Shown here in pieces: positions 1-10,033 of a stretch of DNA of 64,000 nt. The notes under the pieces are model-generated. The model ran no database searches. It worked only from the letters and a program-made list of their open reading frames with translations, and was not told the origin of the DNA. This stretch comes from Pseudoalteromonas shioyasakiensis (GTDB taxonomy: Bacteria; Pseudomonadota; Gammaproteobacteria; Enterobacterales; Alteromonadaceae). The position numbers and the translations under genes are program-made. Location of the stretch: contig CP058414.1 of NCBI GenBank assembly GCA_013391845.1, positions 1,013,501 through 1,077,500 on the forward strand, read 5' to 3'. Position 1 is the first letter of the stretch, and the number at the start of each line of letters is the position of its first letter.

Positions 1-509
1 ATGGTGTGGTTTACTCTTCATCTGTACGCATCGGTGGTGACAAGTTTGATGAAGCGATTATCAACTATGTACGCCGTAACTTTGGTAGTTTAATTGGTGA
101 AGCAACGGCTGAAAACATTAAACACCAAATTGGTTCGGCCTTCAAAACTGACGAGCCAATTGAAATTGAAGTACGTGGTCGTAACCTCGCTGAAGGTGTA
201 CCGCGCTCTTTTACACTGAACTCACACGAAATCTTAGAAGCATTACAAGAGCCATTAATGGGTATTGTAAGTGCAGTGATGGTTGCGCTTGAGCAATCTC
301 CGCCAGAGCTTGCGTCTGATATCTCTGCACATGGTATGGTATTAACAGGTGGTGGTGCATTATTAAAAGACTTAGATCGTTTATTAATGGAAGAAACCGG
401 TATTCCAGTTGTGGTTGCTGATGACCCATTAACCTGTGTTGCTCGTGGCGGCGGTAAGGCACTAGAAATGATTGATATGCACGGTGGTGACGTATTTAGT
501 TACGACTAA
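1..509 (+). CDS. mreB: Rod shape-determining protein MreB (C-terminal part)
   Basis: This is the last 168 codons of MreB; the reading frame is open back to base 3, so the start lies outside the window and the GTG at 6 is internal. MreB is a bacterial actin that forms membrane-bound filaments guiding lateral wall synthesis. The visible part includes the actin-family nucleotide-binding stretch [17 protein letters not shown] about 50 residues from the end, and the usual MreB ending. The TAA stop overlaps the mreC ATG by one base, which supports translational coupling in an mreBCD operon. Confidence 0.97.
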   Translation, partial: GVVYSSSVRIGGDKFDEAIINYVRRNFGSLIGEATAENIKHQIGSAFKTDEPIEIEVRGRNLAEGVPRSFTLNSHEILEALQEPLMGIVSAVMVALEQSPPELASDISAHGMVLTGGGALLKDLDRLLMEETGIPVVVADDPLTCVARGGGKALEMIDMHGGDVFSYD

Positions 510-1351
510 TGAAGTTACTGTTTGGTCGTACCATCTCTTTGCAACTGCGACTTTTTGTCGCAGTGCTTTTGAGTGTCGTGTTGATCGTGGGCGATCGCTA
601 CACTCAAGGTGGTACAACAATCCGCACTAGTTTAAATACCCTAGTTAGCCCACTTATTTATCTTGCCAATTTACCCTATGAGTTATTTAGTATTGGCGCG
701 AAGAATCTGCACACCCGCGAACAGCTATTAACTGAAAACGAAGCGTTAAAAAAGAAGCAGTTACTACAAAGCGAACAACTACAACAATTGCAATTTTTAT
801 CTCGTGAAAACGATAAGTTACGAGCGTTACTGGGTTCATCAGCTAAACAATCAAATCGTAAAATCATTGCACAAGTACTCTCTGTTCACTCTAATCCGTA
901 TAGCCATCAGGTGGTTATTAACCGTGGCACAACTGATGGTCTAAGTGAAGGTCAAGCCGTCATTGACGAAATGGGGGTTGTGGGGCAAATCACTCAAGTG
1001 GGCTCGACTACTTCTCGAGTACTACTGATGACAGATACAACCCATGCCACACCAGTGCGTATTCTACGTAACGATGTGCGAACCGTAGTTGAAGGGATTG
1101 GCAAAATTAACGTAGTAAAGCTTTCGCACGTTCCGCATAGCCTTGATGTTCGCATTGGCGATATTCTGGTTACCTCAGGTCTGGGGGGCACGTTCCCAGA
1201 GGGGTATCCGGTTGCAGTGGTGACCGAAATTAACCGCGATGAAGGGCGTCCGTTTGCACAAGTTTATGCTGAACCCATTGCACAACTCGATCGTATTCGC
1301 TTATTGGTTGTGCTGTGGCGTAATCAGCAGGAGAGCATGAGCAATGAATAG
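509..1351 (+). CDS. mreC: Rod shape-determining protein MreC
   Basis: MreC is a bitopic inner-membrane protein that links MreB filaments to PBP2/RodA and activates the elongasome. The 280-residue product shows a short cytoplasmic start, one membrane segment at about residues 11-28, a coiled coil at about 70-110 rich in E, K, Q and L, then the beta-rich periplasmic domain containing VVINRGTTDGLSEGQ. Length and layout fit the family. The start overlaps the mreB stop by one base and the end overlaps mreD by 8 bases. Family assignment is firm. Confidence 0.96.
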   Translation: MKLLFGRTISLQLRLFVAVLLSVVLIVGDRYTQGGTTIRTSLNTLVSPLIYLANLPYELFSIGAKNLHTREQLLTENEALKKKQLLQSEQLQQLQFLSRENDKLRALLGSSAKQSNRKIIAQVLSVHSNPYSHQVVINRGTTDGLSEGQAVIDEMGVVGQITQVGSTTSRVLLMTDTTHATPVRILRNDVRTVVEGIGKINVVKLSHVPHSLDVRIGDILVTSGLGGTFPEGYPVAVVTEINRDEGRPFAQVYAEPIAQLDRIRLLVVLWRNQQESMSNE

Positions 1352-1823
1352 TCGTCACTCTTTGCTGATTGCTATCAGTATTTTCTTTGCATTGGTTATG
1401 GCGTTAATGCCGTTACCGATTTCGTTTGAGCCCTATCGTCCAGATTGGGTGTTAATGGTATTAATGTATTGGTCATTAGCGGTGCCACACCGTTTAAATA
1501 TTGGCACAGCTTGGGTGGTTGGTTTATTGATGGACCTTGCATCAGGATCGCCATTAGGTGTGAACTCACTGACTTATTCGGTGTGTATATTTATCACTGC
1601 TAGTAACTTCCAAAAAATTAGAAACTTTTCTTTATGGCAGCAAAGTATATTAATTGCTTTGTTTTTAACGCTTTATCACCTCATGCAGTTTTGGCTTAAC
1701 CACTTTTTAATGGGCGTTTACTTTAGCCCCCATTATATGTGGCCAGTGCTAACCGGCATGCTTTGTTGGTGGTGGATTTTCTTAATTTTGCGTAAATATC
1801 GCCGTCATTTCAGGATTAGATAA
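1344..1823 (+). CDS. mreD: Rod shape-determining protein MreD
   Basis: MreD is the small polytopic membrane subunit of the elongasome. The 159-residue product is strongly hydrophobic, with about five membrane segments, and has a YRPDWVLMVLMYWSLA stretch near residue 30 that is typical of the family. The start lies inside the end of mreC (8-base overlap) and the TAA overlaps the maf ATG by one base, so the genes are probably cotranslated. Confidence 0.95.
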   Translation: MNSRHSLLIAISIFFALVMALMPLPISFEPYRPDWVLMVLMYWSLAVPHRLNIGTAWVVGLLMDLASGSPLGVNSLTYSVCIFITASNFQKIRNFSLWQQSILIALFLTLYHLMQFWLNHFLMGVYFSPHYMWPVLTGMLCWWWIFLILRKYRRHFRIR

Positions 1824-2392
1824 TGCAAACCGCAATTTATTTGGCGTCTGCATCACCGCGCCGAAAAGAGTTGCTCAGCCAACTTGGCGTTGAGTTTTCT
1901 CAATTTAGCGTTGATGCAGATGAAAGCCAGTTCCCAAACGAAGCCCCTCGTGACTATGTAGAGCGTCTTGCCAGACTCAAGGCACAATCAGGCGTAGCTA
2001 TGGGTTACATTGACCGTCCAGTACTTGGCAGCGATACCGTAGTTGTAATTGATGATACCGCACTCGGTAAACCGCTAGACCAAGCAGATTTTACTACCAC
2101 GATGAAGCGTTTATCTGGCCGTACCCATCAAGTGATGACGGCTGTGGCAATTGCTGATAGTGAGCAAGTAAAAAGCTGTCTTGTTGTGACTGATGTCACA
2201 TTTAAAGTGCTCAGCGATGCTGAAATTGATGCCTATTGGCATAGTGGTGAGCCACAAGATAAAGCTGGTGGTTATGGCATACAAGGCTTAGGTGGGCGCT
2301 TTGTTAGTCATCTTTCGGGTAGCTATTTTGCAGTTGTCGGCTTACCTTTATATGAGACAGAGCAGTTATTAAACGAATTTTTAAGAGGGTAA
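1823..2392 (+). CDS. maf: Maf family nucleoside triphosphate pyrophosphatase (YhdE type)
   Basis: Maf proteins hydrolyse non-canonical or selected NTPs to the monophosphate and pyrophosphate. The YhdE-type branch, which sits next to mreD in gammaproteobacteria, acts on dTTP and UTP. The 189-residue product opens with the signature LASASPRRKELLSQLG, followed by VLGSDTVVVIDD at about residue 70 and DKAGGYGIQGLGG near 152, the expected active-site segments. It lies between mreD and rng as in E. coli. The substrate is inferred from family and context. Confidence 0.95.
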   Translation: MQTAIYLASASPRRKELLSQLGVEFSQFSVDADESQFPNEAPRDYVERLARLKAQSGVAMGYIDRPVLGSDTVVVIDDTALGKPLDQADFTTTMKRLSGRTHQVMTAVAIADSEQVKSCLVVTDVTFKVLSDAEIDAYWHSGEPQDKAGGYGIQGLGGRFVSHLSGSYFAVVGLPLYETEQLLNEFLRG

Positions 2393-2393
2393 C

Positions 2394-3866
2394 ATGAGCA
2401 CTGAATTACTGATCAACGTTACACCGAGCGAAAGTCGCGTTGCGCTTATCGAAAATGGCGTACTGCAAGAGATTCAACTAGAGCGAATTGGCAACCTAGG
2501 TATTGTCGGTAACATTTACCTAGGTAAAATCAGCCGTGTTTTACCAGGCATGCAAGCCGCGTTTGTGGATATTGGCTTAGAGAAAGCTGCCTTTTTACAT
2601 GCATCGGACATTGTAAACAGTGCCTCGATTGTGGAAGGCGTTGATGAGCAGCCAATAAAGAAAGTACAAGATATTCGTGAGCTTGTGCGCCAAGGTCAAT
2701 ATATCATGGTGCAAGTGGTTAAAGACCCTCTTGGAACCAAAGGTGCACGCTTAACAACTGATATCACCATTCCTTCACGTTACTTAGTGTTCATGCCAGA
2801 TGCGACTCATGTTGGTGTGAGCCAGCGCATTGAAACTGAAGAAGAACGTTTACGCTTAAAGAAAATTGTTGCTGAATATGGCGATGATGATGGCAGCTTT
2901 ATTGTTCGTACCGCAGCAGAAGGTGCGTCGGAAGCTGAGCTACGTCATGATGCTGAGTTCTTAAAAAAACTGTGGCAAAAAATTGTTACTAAGCGTAAAA
3001 AAATCAGTAAAGAAAGCATCTTGCATGAAGACTTAACACTCGCTTTTCGAACTTTACGTGACTACGTAGGTGAAGACATGGAGCGTATTCGTGTTGACTC
3101 AAAGCTCACTTATCAGGAGCTTAAAGAGTTTACAGAAGAGTTTGTGCCTATCTTATCGGGAGCACTTGAATATTATCCTGGTGAGCGGCCTATTTTCGAT
3201 TTATTCGATGTTGAAACCGAGATTCAAAAAGCACTCCATCGTAAAGTTGAGCTTAAATCGGGCGGTTATTTAATTATTGACCAAACCGAAGCGATGACAA
3301 CCGTTGATGTAAATACTGGTGCGTTTGTTGGTCATCGTAATTTAGAAGAAACCATTTTTAATACTAATATCGAAGCGACCTCTGCGATTGCACGTCAACT
3401 GCGGTTACGCAACTTAGGTGGCATCATTATCATCGACTTTATCGATATGGTCAGTGATGAGCACAAGCGCCGAGTATTGCACTCGCTTGAGTCAGCTCTT
3501 GCAAAAGATCGTGCAAAAGCCAACATAAATGGTCTATCTGCACTAGGCTTAGTAGAGATGACCCGCAAGCGTACCCGCGAAAGCTTAGAGCATATCCTTT
3601 GTGATGTGTGTCCTGCGTGTTCCGGTCGTGGTTCACAAAAAACGGTAGAAACAGTTTGCTACGAAATTTTACGTGAAATCGTTAGGGTAAACCGTGCTTA
3701 TGCGGCTGATAAGTTTATGGTTTATGCCGCTCCTTCGGTAAGTGAAGCGCTGATCAACGATGAGTATCACAATCTTGCAGAGCTGGAACTATTTATCGGT
3801 AAGCAAGTCAGTATTCAAACAGAGAGTTTATACAACCAAGAACAGTTTGATGTGGTAATGATGTAA
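2394..3866 (+). CDS. rng: Ribonuclease G
   Basis: RNase G is an endoribonuclease of the RNase E/G family that matures the 5' end of 16S rRNA and cleaves some mRNAs. The 490-residue length matches RNase G and lacks the long disordered scaffold tail of RNase E. An S1-like region lies at about 35-120. The catalytic part has TVDVNTGAF and IIIDFIDM, which carry the metal-binding aspartates, and the zinc-link CPACSGRG lies near residue 405. The gene begins one base after the maf stop, and its TAA overlaps the yhdP ATG. Confidence 0.96.
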   Translation: MSTELLINVTPSESRVALIENGVLQEIQLERIGNLGIVGNIYLGKISRVLPGMQAAFVDIGLEKAAFLHASDIVNSASIVEGVDEQPIKKVQDIRELVRQGQYIMVQVVKDPLGTKGARLTTDITIPSRYLVFMPDATHVGVSQRIETEEERLRLKKIVAEYGDDDGSFIVRTAAEGASEAELRHDAEFLKKLWQKIVTKRKKISKESILHEDLTLAFRTLRDYVGEDMERIRVDSKLTYQELKEFTEEFVPILSGALEYYPGERPIFDLFDVETEIQKALHRKVELKSGGYLIIDQTEAMTTVDVNTGAFVGHRNLEETIFNTNIEATSAIARQLRLRNLGGIIIIDFIDMVSDEHKRRVLHSLESALAKDRAKANINGLSALGLVEMTRKRTRESLEHILCDVCPACSGRGSQKTVETVCYEILREIVRVNRAYAADKFMVYAAPSVSEALINDEYHNLAELELFIGKQVSIQTESLYNQEQFDVVMM

Positions 3867-6800
3867 TGAAGGCAAAAACGGTCTGCTTTTATTGTTTACG
3901 TAAGTTATGGCAAGTATTTGCTATCACTCTCGTACTGCTGGCCGTTATTGTCTCTGTTGTGAAGTATTCACTCCCTTATGCGAATGACTATAAAGATGAT
4001 ATTGAAGCGTTTTTGTATGAACGTTTTGATGTTAATTTAGCGATTGGTTCTATCTCGGCTAGCTGGCAGGGCAAAGGTCCTGCCTTAGTCATTGAAGACA
4101 TTTCGTTTGAAGATAACCAAACCTCACCCATCGCACTAACCATTGATAAAGCCAGCCTTGAAGTAAACTTATGGGAGTCGGTGAAAAGCCGTCAGCTTAA
4201 ATCGAGCTACTTTGTGATCAATGGCTTTCATGCTGATGTTGATTTACCCACTATGCTTGATTTGGGTAATAACCAGCAAGCAGGCAACTTTGAGCAAAAA
4301 GAACTGATTGAAGGCTTATTCCTTGGTGAAACAGGCCACTTTGCAGTGCAAGACAGTAGCCTTAACCTTACCCTCAGTGATGGCAAAGAGCGTAAGCTGA
4401 TCCTTGAAAACATTGTTTGGCAAAATACCCCAGAGCAGCATCAAGGCTCGGGAACATTAGCGTTACCGGGGATTTCTGTTGGTAGCTTTGACGCCCGTAT
4501 GGCACTTAATGGCTCAACCCTCGAAACCATGGCTGGTGATATTTATGTCCAAGCAGCGAACGTCGATGTGTCTAAGTGGTTGGCGCAATATATTAATACT
4601 GACAAACAGCAGCTTAATTCAGACATCAACTTAAAGACGTGGTTTAGCCTTGAGAAAGGCCTGATCAGCGATGTAAAAGTGCAGTGGCTACCTAGCTTTA
4701 TCAACTGGCAGCAAAACCAAGAAGCACATCAAATTAGCTTAAGTGAAGGTGGCTTTCATTTATTTCCAAAGCAAAATGGCTGGCGCTTAAAAAGCACCGG
4801 ACTCACGTTTGAAAGTGACTTAAAAGAATGGCCGACCTTACAATTTGAAGCTCAACTTGGCGATAAAAGCCAAATCTGGCTTAAACAATTTGATTTTGCA
4901 TTACTCGCCAAGTTATCGCAGTTAAGTAACTTTGAGGTGCTAGCACCATTTTTAGCACGCCAACCCAATGGTCAATTAAGTGATGCCTATTTAGAATTAG
5001 GTCAGCAAGATAAGTGGCAGTTCTGGTTTCAAGGTGATCAAATTAATTGGCTATCGCTGCAAGGTATTCCTGGTGGGCAAGCTATTCGTGTTGATGGCTT
5101 AATTAATCAATCAGCTGGTCGAATTCAGTTATATGGCGAGAATAATCAACTGCTCACGAACGGCAGCTTTAGCCAAGATATTGCTTATAACCAATTAAAT
5201 GTCGAGCTAGACCTTCATCGTTACGACGATGGCTGGCGTATTAGTAGCGATAATATCTGGCTTGATAACGACGAAGTTACCCTTGCAGCTGAGATGATGC
5301 TTAGTCTTACTGATGAGCCGCGTTTAGATTTATATGCTGAAGCCTATGCCCCTGATGCCAACGTAGCTGGGCATTACTTCCCATTACCTGTGATGAGCGA
5401 AAAGTTGGTTAATTACCTCAATGGGGCAATTAAGGGCGGTGAAGTAAACAAAGCTCAAGTGTTGTTTTCTGGGCCATTTAAAGGTTTTCCATTCAAACAG
5501 CAGCAAGGTCAATTTGAAGTTTTAGCGAATGTTGAGAGTGCCAAATATAAATTCTCACCGAGCTGGCCTACAGTTGAAAATGCTAACGTCATTTTACATT
5601 TTGAAAATGAGCGCATGGATATCTATAGCAAGTCAGGCAAGCTAGTTAATTTATCTCTCGGAGAGAGTGTGCACGTCAGTATTGCAGATTTAATGAATGC
5701 AGAGATACTAAAAGTTGCTATAAACAAGCGCGCCCATGGCAATAAGCTTAATCCTTTCTTTACTGAGACTCCGCTTGCAAAGCCTTTAGCAAGTGTCTTT
5801 GAAGTCGTGCAACCTCAAGGTGAAGCAACCGCCGAGATTGAGCTGTTAGTTAATTTACGTTCTGGTCATGTTGATGCGATTGGTGAAGTTGAACTTGCAA
5901 ATATTCCGGTTTACCTTGCACAACCGGGGATCACACTTAATAACATGACTGGTATCGTTAAGTTTAATAACGATAAAATCGACCTAAAAAATGCTAAAGC
6001 AAACTGGATGGGGATGCCACTCACTGCGAGTTATAACAGCGAAAGCGTGGCTGATAACTACCTCGCAGAAATTGATATAAAACTGGCGCTTGAAGCTGAG
6101 CCTTTAATTGAACAAGCCCATGGTTTGCTTGCAGGTTACTTAAGCGGTCAAAGCGATGTTGATATTAATGTTTCACTTAATTTTTTACCGAATGATTTCA
6201 ATTATCGTGCAGATGTGAGTGGCGACTTAATCGGTGTGACTAGCCAGTTGCCGGCACCTTATAACAAGAGTTCAGAGCAAAGTTGGCCATTAACCGCGGT
6301 GGTACAAGGCGACCGCATCTCAAATCTGATTACTGCTAATATCGATGAGCAGCTTTTCTTTAATGCGATTTTAGATAATGGTAAACAGAAATTTAGTAAT
6401 GCCCATTTAATTTTAGGCGCACAAGATTTAGGTCTTAATCGTGAAGGTTTTGCTGTATCTATCGATTTGCCAGAAACTAAAATAGTGCCTTGGTTTGGCT
6501 TAATTGATCAAATTATTGCGCTCACCAAAGTGAAGTCTGACGCGCCAAGTGTGATGCCTGCATTCAATAACGTAACGGGTAAATTTAATAAGCTGGCATT
6601 ACATAATATCGACTTTAATGATTTTGAATTTCGCTTAGCACCAAAACAATCAGACTTAGAGTTAAGGTTAAATGCTAAAGAATTACGTGCCGACGCACTT
6701 ATTCCAACCGGTGAAACGCGCAGACCAATTCAAATTTTTACTGACTATCTGCGTATTAACTTCAACGAAGTAGCAGAGCAAGCAGATCAAGTTTCTGAAC

Positions 6801-7723
6801 CTGAAGATTTAAGATGGTTAACTCGTGTTCCAGCTATCGAGTTTAACTGCGAAGATTGTAAAGTGGCAGAATATCAATTCGATAAAATTAAAAGCAGCTT
6901 AGTAGGAGAGCAAGGTAAACTCTTGTTCACTGAGCTTGTTATTGACAAAGGCGATCATGTATTGCGTGGTAAGGGGCAATTTGCTGATGGTCAAACACGC
7001 TTTACTGGTAACTTACAAAGTGACGATATCGGTGAGTTATTTGATGAATTTGATATCACAACAACAGTAAAAGATTCTGATGCCGATATTAAGTTTGATC
7101 TTGCATGGCAAGGCGCACCTTATAACTTTGACGTACCCAGTTTAGCGGGGGAGCTAGATTGGCGTTTAGGTGAAGGTCACCTTACAGAAATTAGTGATGG
7201 TGGTGCACGGGTATTCTCATTACTGAGTTTAGATTCGTTAGTGCGTAAGCTGAAACTCGATTTTAGAGATGTATTCTCTAAAGGCTTTTTCTATAACAGC
7301 ATGCAAGGCACGATGCAGCTAGAAAAGGGCATTGCTTACACTCAAGATACCAAGCTTGATGGTGTACCTGCCGATTTAACGATTAAAGGCCACACTAACT
7401 TAAACACCTTTGAAATTGACTACGACCTGGCTGTTGCACCGCAGGTAACCTCAAGTATTCCTGTTATTGTGGCATGGATGGTCAACCCCGTAAGTGGTCT
7501 TGCAGCGCTGGCAATCGATAAAGTAATTCACTCGGCACGAGTGATCTCTGAGATCAACTTTAAAGTAACAGGGAGTATGAATGATCCTGTAGTGAAAGAG
7601 CTTGATCGTAAGAGTCGTGAAGTGACGTTACCGCAAGCTGCGCAAAGTCAGCCACAGTCGTCGACGCAATTAAAATTAAAAGATGCCGCATCTTCAGCGA
7701 GTTTAGGTAACAATGAAGACTAA
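3866..7723 (+). CDS. yhdP: YhdP family AsmA-like phospholipid transport protein
   Basis: YhdP is a very long inner-membrane-anchored periplasmic protein of the AsmA-like (TamB/YhdP/YdbH) group, which bridges the envelope and helps move phospholipids to the outer membrane. The 1285-residue product has one membrane segment at about 12-34 followed by a continuous beta-rich periplasmic region. The C-terminal AsmA-like part includes TKLDGVPADLTIKGHTNLNTF and the conserved VTSSIPVIVAWMVNPVSGLAAL. Length matches the family (about 1270). It overlaps rng by one base and the next gene by 11. Role is from family knowledge. Confidence 0.93.
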   Translation: MKAKTVCFYCLRKLWQVFAITLVLLAVIVSVVKYSLPYANDYKDDIEAFLYERFDVNLAIGSISASWQGKGPALVIEDISFEDNQTSPIALTIDKASLEVNLWESVKSRQLKSSYFVINGFHADVDLPTMLDLGNNQQAGNFEQKELIEGLFLGETGHFAVQDSSLNLTLSDGKERKLILENIVWQNTPEQHQGSGTLALPGISVGSFDARMALNGSTLETMAGDIYVQAANVDVSKWLAQYINTDKQQLNSDINLKTWFSLEKGLISDVKVQWLPSFINWQQNQEAHQISLSEGGFHLFPKQNGWRLKSTGLTFESDLKEWPTLQFEAQLGDKSQIWLKQFDFALLAKLSQLSNFEVLAPFLARQPNGQLSDAYLELGQQDKWQFWFQGDQINWLSLQGIPGGQAIRVDGLINQSAGRIQLYGENNQLLTNGSFSQDIAYNQLNVELDLHRYDDGWRISSDNIWLDNDEVTLAAEMMLSLTDEPRLDLYAEAYAPDANVAGHYFPLPVMSEKLVNYLNGAIKGGEVNKAQVLFSGPFKGFPFKQQQGQFEVLANVESAKYKFSPSWPTVENANVILHFENERMDIYSKSGKLVNLSLGESVHVSIADLMNAEILKVAINKRAHGNKLNPFFTETPLAKPLASVFEVVQPQGEATAEIELLVNLRSGHVDAIGEVELANIPVYLAQPGITLNNMTGIVKFNNDKIDLKNAKANWMGMPLTASYNSESVADNYLAEIDIKLALEAEPLIEQAHGLLAGYLSGQSDVDINVSLNFLPNDFNYRADVSGDLIGVTSQLPAPYNKSSEQSWPLTAVVQGDRISNLITANIDEQLFFNAILDNGKQKFSNAHLILGAQDLGLNREGFAVSIDLPETKIVPWFGLIDQIIALTKVKSDAPSVMPAFNNVTGKFNKLALHNIDFNDFEFRLAPKQSDLELRLNAKELRADALIPTGETRRPIQIFTDYLRINFNEVAEQADQVSEPEDLRWLTRVPAIEFNCEDCKVAEYQFDKIKSSLVGEQGKLLFTELVIDKGDHVLRGKGQFADGQTRFTGNLQSDDIGELFDEFDITTTVKDSDADIKFDLAWQGAPYNFDVPSLAGELDWRLGEGHLTEISDGGARVFSLLSLDSLVRKLKLDFRDVFSKGFFYNSMQGTMQLEKGIAYTQDTKLDGVPADLTIKGHTNLNTFEIDYDLAVAPQVTSSIPVIVAWMVNPVSGLAALAIDKVIHSARVISEINFKVTGSMNDPVVKELDRKSREVTLPQAAQSQPQSSTQLKLKDAASSASLGNNED

Positions 7724-8543
7724 TCATCAACCACAGGTTGTCGCAGTACAAATGTGCTCAAGCATGAATGCTGAGCAAAACCTCGCTTTTCTAGCAGATA
7801 CACTGACCAAGTTACCTGCTACTCGGCCATTGCTTGTGTGTTTACCTGAAAGTTTTTTGATTTTTAGTAAGCACAGCCAAGCAAGCTATGAATTAGGTCT
7901 ACAGAGTGAGGTTTATAAAGCGAAACTTGCCGATTTATGTAAGCAGCATGATATCTGGTTAGCTGCTGGTACCCTCCCTGTTTCGCAGCAAAATGGTAAG
8001 TATTTAGCTGCCTCGTTTTTATTTAATAACCAGGGTGATGTGGTTGCACAGTACAATAAAATTCACTTATTTGATGTAGATGTTGCCGACACGACGCGCA
8101 GTTACCGAGAGTCTGATGCGACGCAGGCGGGCGAGGATATTGTGGTGGTTGATTCGCCATTTGGTAAAATTGGCCTAGCAGTATGTTATGATCTACGTTT
8201 TAGTGGCTTATTCACCGCGATGCAGCGCCAAGGGGCTGACCTCATTTTAGTGCCAAGTGCCTTTACTACAGTCACCGGCGCTGCTCATTGGCATATTTTA
8301 TTAGCTGCGCGCGCAATCGAAACACAATGTTATGTGGTTGCCGCAGCACAGTGGGGCGAGCACGAGAATGGCCGTCACACTTATGGCCACAGCATTATTA
8401 TTTCACCATGGGGAGAAACGCTCAGTGAGCTTGCCTCTGGTACTGGGTTTATCAGCCATTGGCTTGATTTAAACCGCTTGAATACAATTCGCCAAGACAT
8501 GCCTATGCAGTCTCAGCAACGATTTAGAGAGCATTTATTATGA
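7713..8543 (+). CDS. Carbon-nitrogen hydrolase (nitrilase superfamily, NIT1-like amidase)
   Basis: The 276-residue product is a complete nitrilase-superfamily amidase. The catalytic triad is visible: Glu46 in CLPESFLI, a lysine near 115 in YNKIHLFD, and the nucleophile cysteine near 156 in [10 protein letters not shown]. The NKIHLFD and YDLRF segments match the NIT1/YbeM branch, whose known activity is hydrolysis of deaminated glutathione; that exact substrate is inferred. The start lies inside the end of yhdP and the stop overlaps tldD by ATGA, so it belongs to the operon. E. coli lacks a gene at this position. Confidence 0.88.
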   Translation: MKTNHQPQVVAVQMCSSMNAEQNLAFLADTLTKLPATRPLLVCLPESFLIFSKHSQASYELGLQSEVYKAKLADLCKQHDIWLAAGTLPVSQQNGKYLAASFLFNNQGDVVAQYNKIHLFDVDVADTTRSYRESDATQAGEDIVVVDSPFGKIGLAVCYDLRFSGLFTAMQRQGADLILVPSAFTTVTGAAHWHILLAARAIETQCYVVAAAQWGEHENGRHTYGHSIIISPWGETLSELASGTGFISHWLDLNRLNTIRQDMPMQSQQRFREHLL

Positions 8544-9979
8544 ACACGGTTGAACAGCATTTATTACATGACAGCCAACTAACGAGAGAAGAATTAGAAA
8601 AAACGCTCGCTTTTATTCATCAACACCAAGTTGATTATGCCGACCTGTATTTTCAATCTAGTCACCACGAATCTTGGGTGCTTGAAGATGGCTTAGTGAA
8701 AGAAGGTTCTTACAACGTTGAACGCGGTGTGGGTGTGCGTGCTGTTAGTGGTGAAAAAACCGGTTTTTCATACTCAGATGCGATTAATCTTGAAGCGTTA
8801 AATAAAGCCGCAACCGCAGCGCGTAGTATTGCCAATGCAGGCGAAAACAAAACGATTCAGGTGTTCAGTGATGTTGCTGCTAAAGAGCAGTATGCGCCGC
8901 ATCAACCTATTCAAAGCATGAGCAATGATGACAAAGTAAGTCTGCTACGTGAGCTTGAAAGCTATATTCGTCAATTAGCACCTGATGCTGAGCAAGTGAT
9001 CAGTTCAATGTCGGCGGTTTATGAAGAAGTGTTAATTGCTGCAAGTGATGGCACCTTTGCAACCGATATTCGCCCGCTTATTCGTTTAAATTGTTCAGTG
9101 TTACTTGAGAAGAATGGTCGTCGTGAGCGCGGTGGTGCAGGGGGCGGTGCTCGTTTAGATTATGGTTATTTTAAAGAGTTAGTCGATGGCAAACCGCGTT
9201 GGATGGAATACGCGGAAGAAGCTGTTCGCCAAGCGAAAGTAAACCTAGAAGCTATCGATGCACCTGCAGGTAGCATGGAAGTAGTACTAGGTGCAGGTTG
9301 GCCGGGCGTGTTACTACACGAAGCGGTAGGTCATGGCCTAGAAGGTGACTTTAACCGTAAAGGCGCATCAGCTTTTAGCGGTAAGGTAGGTCAAAAGGTG
9401 GCATCTGAGCTGTGTACAGTCGTGGATGATGGCACCATTGCTGATCGCCGAGGTTCATTGAACGTAGATGACGAAGGCACTCCTGCTGCGTATAACGTGC
9501 TTATTGAAAACGGTATTCTAAAAGGCTACATGCAAGATAAGCTAAATGCGCGTTTAATGGGGGTTAACCCTACCGGTAATGCGCGCCGTGAATCGTACGC
9601 TCATTTACCTATGCCACGTATGACCAACACTTATATGTTAGGTGGAGAGCACAGCCAAGCCGATATTATCAGCTCGGTGAAAAAGGGTATCTTCGCGCCT
9701 AATTTTGGTGGCGGCCAAGTGGATATCACGTCAGGTAAATTTGTATTTAGCGCCTCTGAAGCCTACTTAATTGAAAACGGTAAAATCACGCAACCTATCA
9801 AAGGTGCCACACTAATTGGTAATGGCCCAGAAGTGATGCAACAGATCTCAATGGTAGGTAACGATCTAGCACTTGATAAAGGCGTTGGCGTGTGCGGTAA
9901 AGATGGCCAAAGCGTACCTGTTGGGGTAGGTCAACCAAGCCTTAAAATTGATAACTTAACGGTGGGTGGTACGGCTTAA
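8540..9979 (+). CDS. tldD: Metalloprotease TldD
   Basis: TldD pairs with TldE (PmbA) to form a cytoplasmic zinc protease that trims unfolded peptides, including microcin B17 precursor and CcdA in E. coli. The 479-residue product carries the zinc motif [12 protein letters not shown] at about residue 260, the conserved GVGVRAV stretch near 70, and [20 protein letters not shown] toward the C terminus. ATG overlaps the preceding TGA (ATGA). It is the last gene of the operon and is followed by a strong hairpin. No tldE is in the window; it is normally elsewhere. Confidence 0.96.
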   Translation: MNTVEQHLLHDSQLTREELEKTLAFIHQHQVDYADLYFQSSHHESWVLEDGLVKEGSYNVERGVGVRAVSGEKTGFSYSDAINLEALNKAATAARSIANAGENKTIQVFSDVAAKEQYAPHQPIQSMSNDDKVSLLRELESYIRQLAPDAEQVISSMSAVYEEVLIAASDGTFATDIRPLIRLNCSVLLEKNGRRERGGAGGGARLDYGYFKELVDGKPRWMEYAEEAVRQAKVNLEAIDAPAGSMEVVLGAGWPGVLLHEAVGHGLEGDFNRKGASAFSGKVGQKVASELCTVVDDGTIADRRGSLNVDDEGTPAAYNVLIENGILKGYMQDKLNARLMGVNPTGNARRESYAHLPMPRMTNTYMLGGEHSQADIISSVKKGIFAPNFGGGQVDITSGKFVFSASEAYLIENGKITQPIKGATLIGNGPEVMQQISMVGNDLALDKGVGVCGKDGQSVPVGVGQPSLKIDNLTVGGTA

Positions 9980-10003
9980 TATTCCCACATTATAGTTATA
10001 ATG

Positions 10004-10030
10004 AACGCGAGGGGAATCCCTCGCGTTTTT
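10004..10030 (+). terminator. Rho-independent terminator after tldD
   Basis: A perfect 10-bp stem AACGCGAGGG / CCCTCGCGTT with a GAAT loop is followed by a T run at 10026-10030. It ends the mre-tldD operon and lies between convergent genes. Confidence 0.9.
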
Positions 10031-10033
10031 GTA

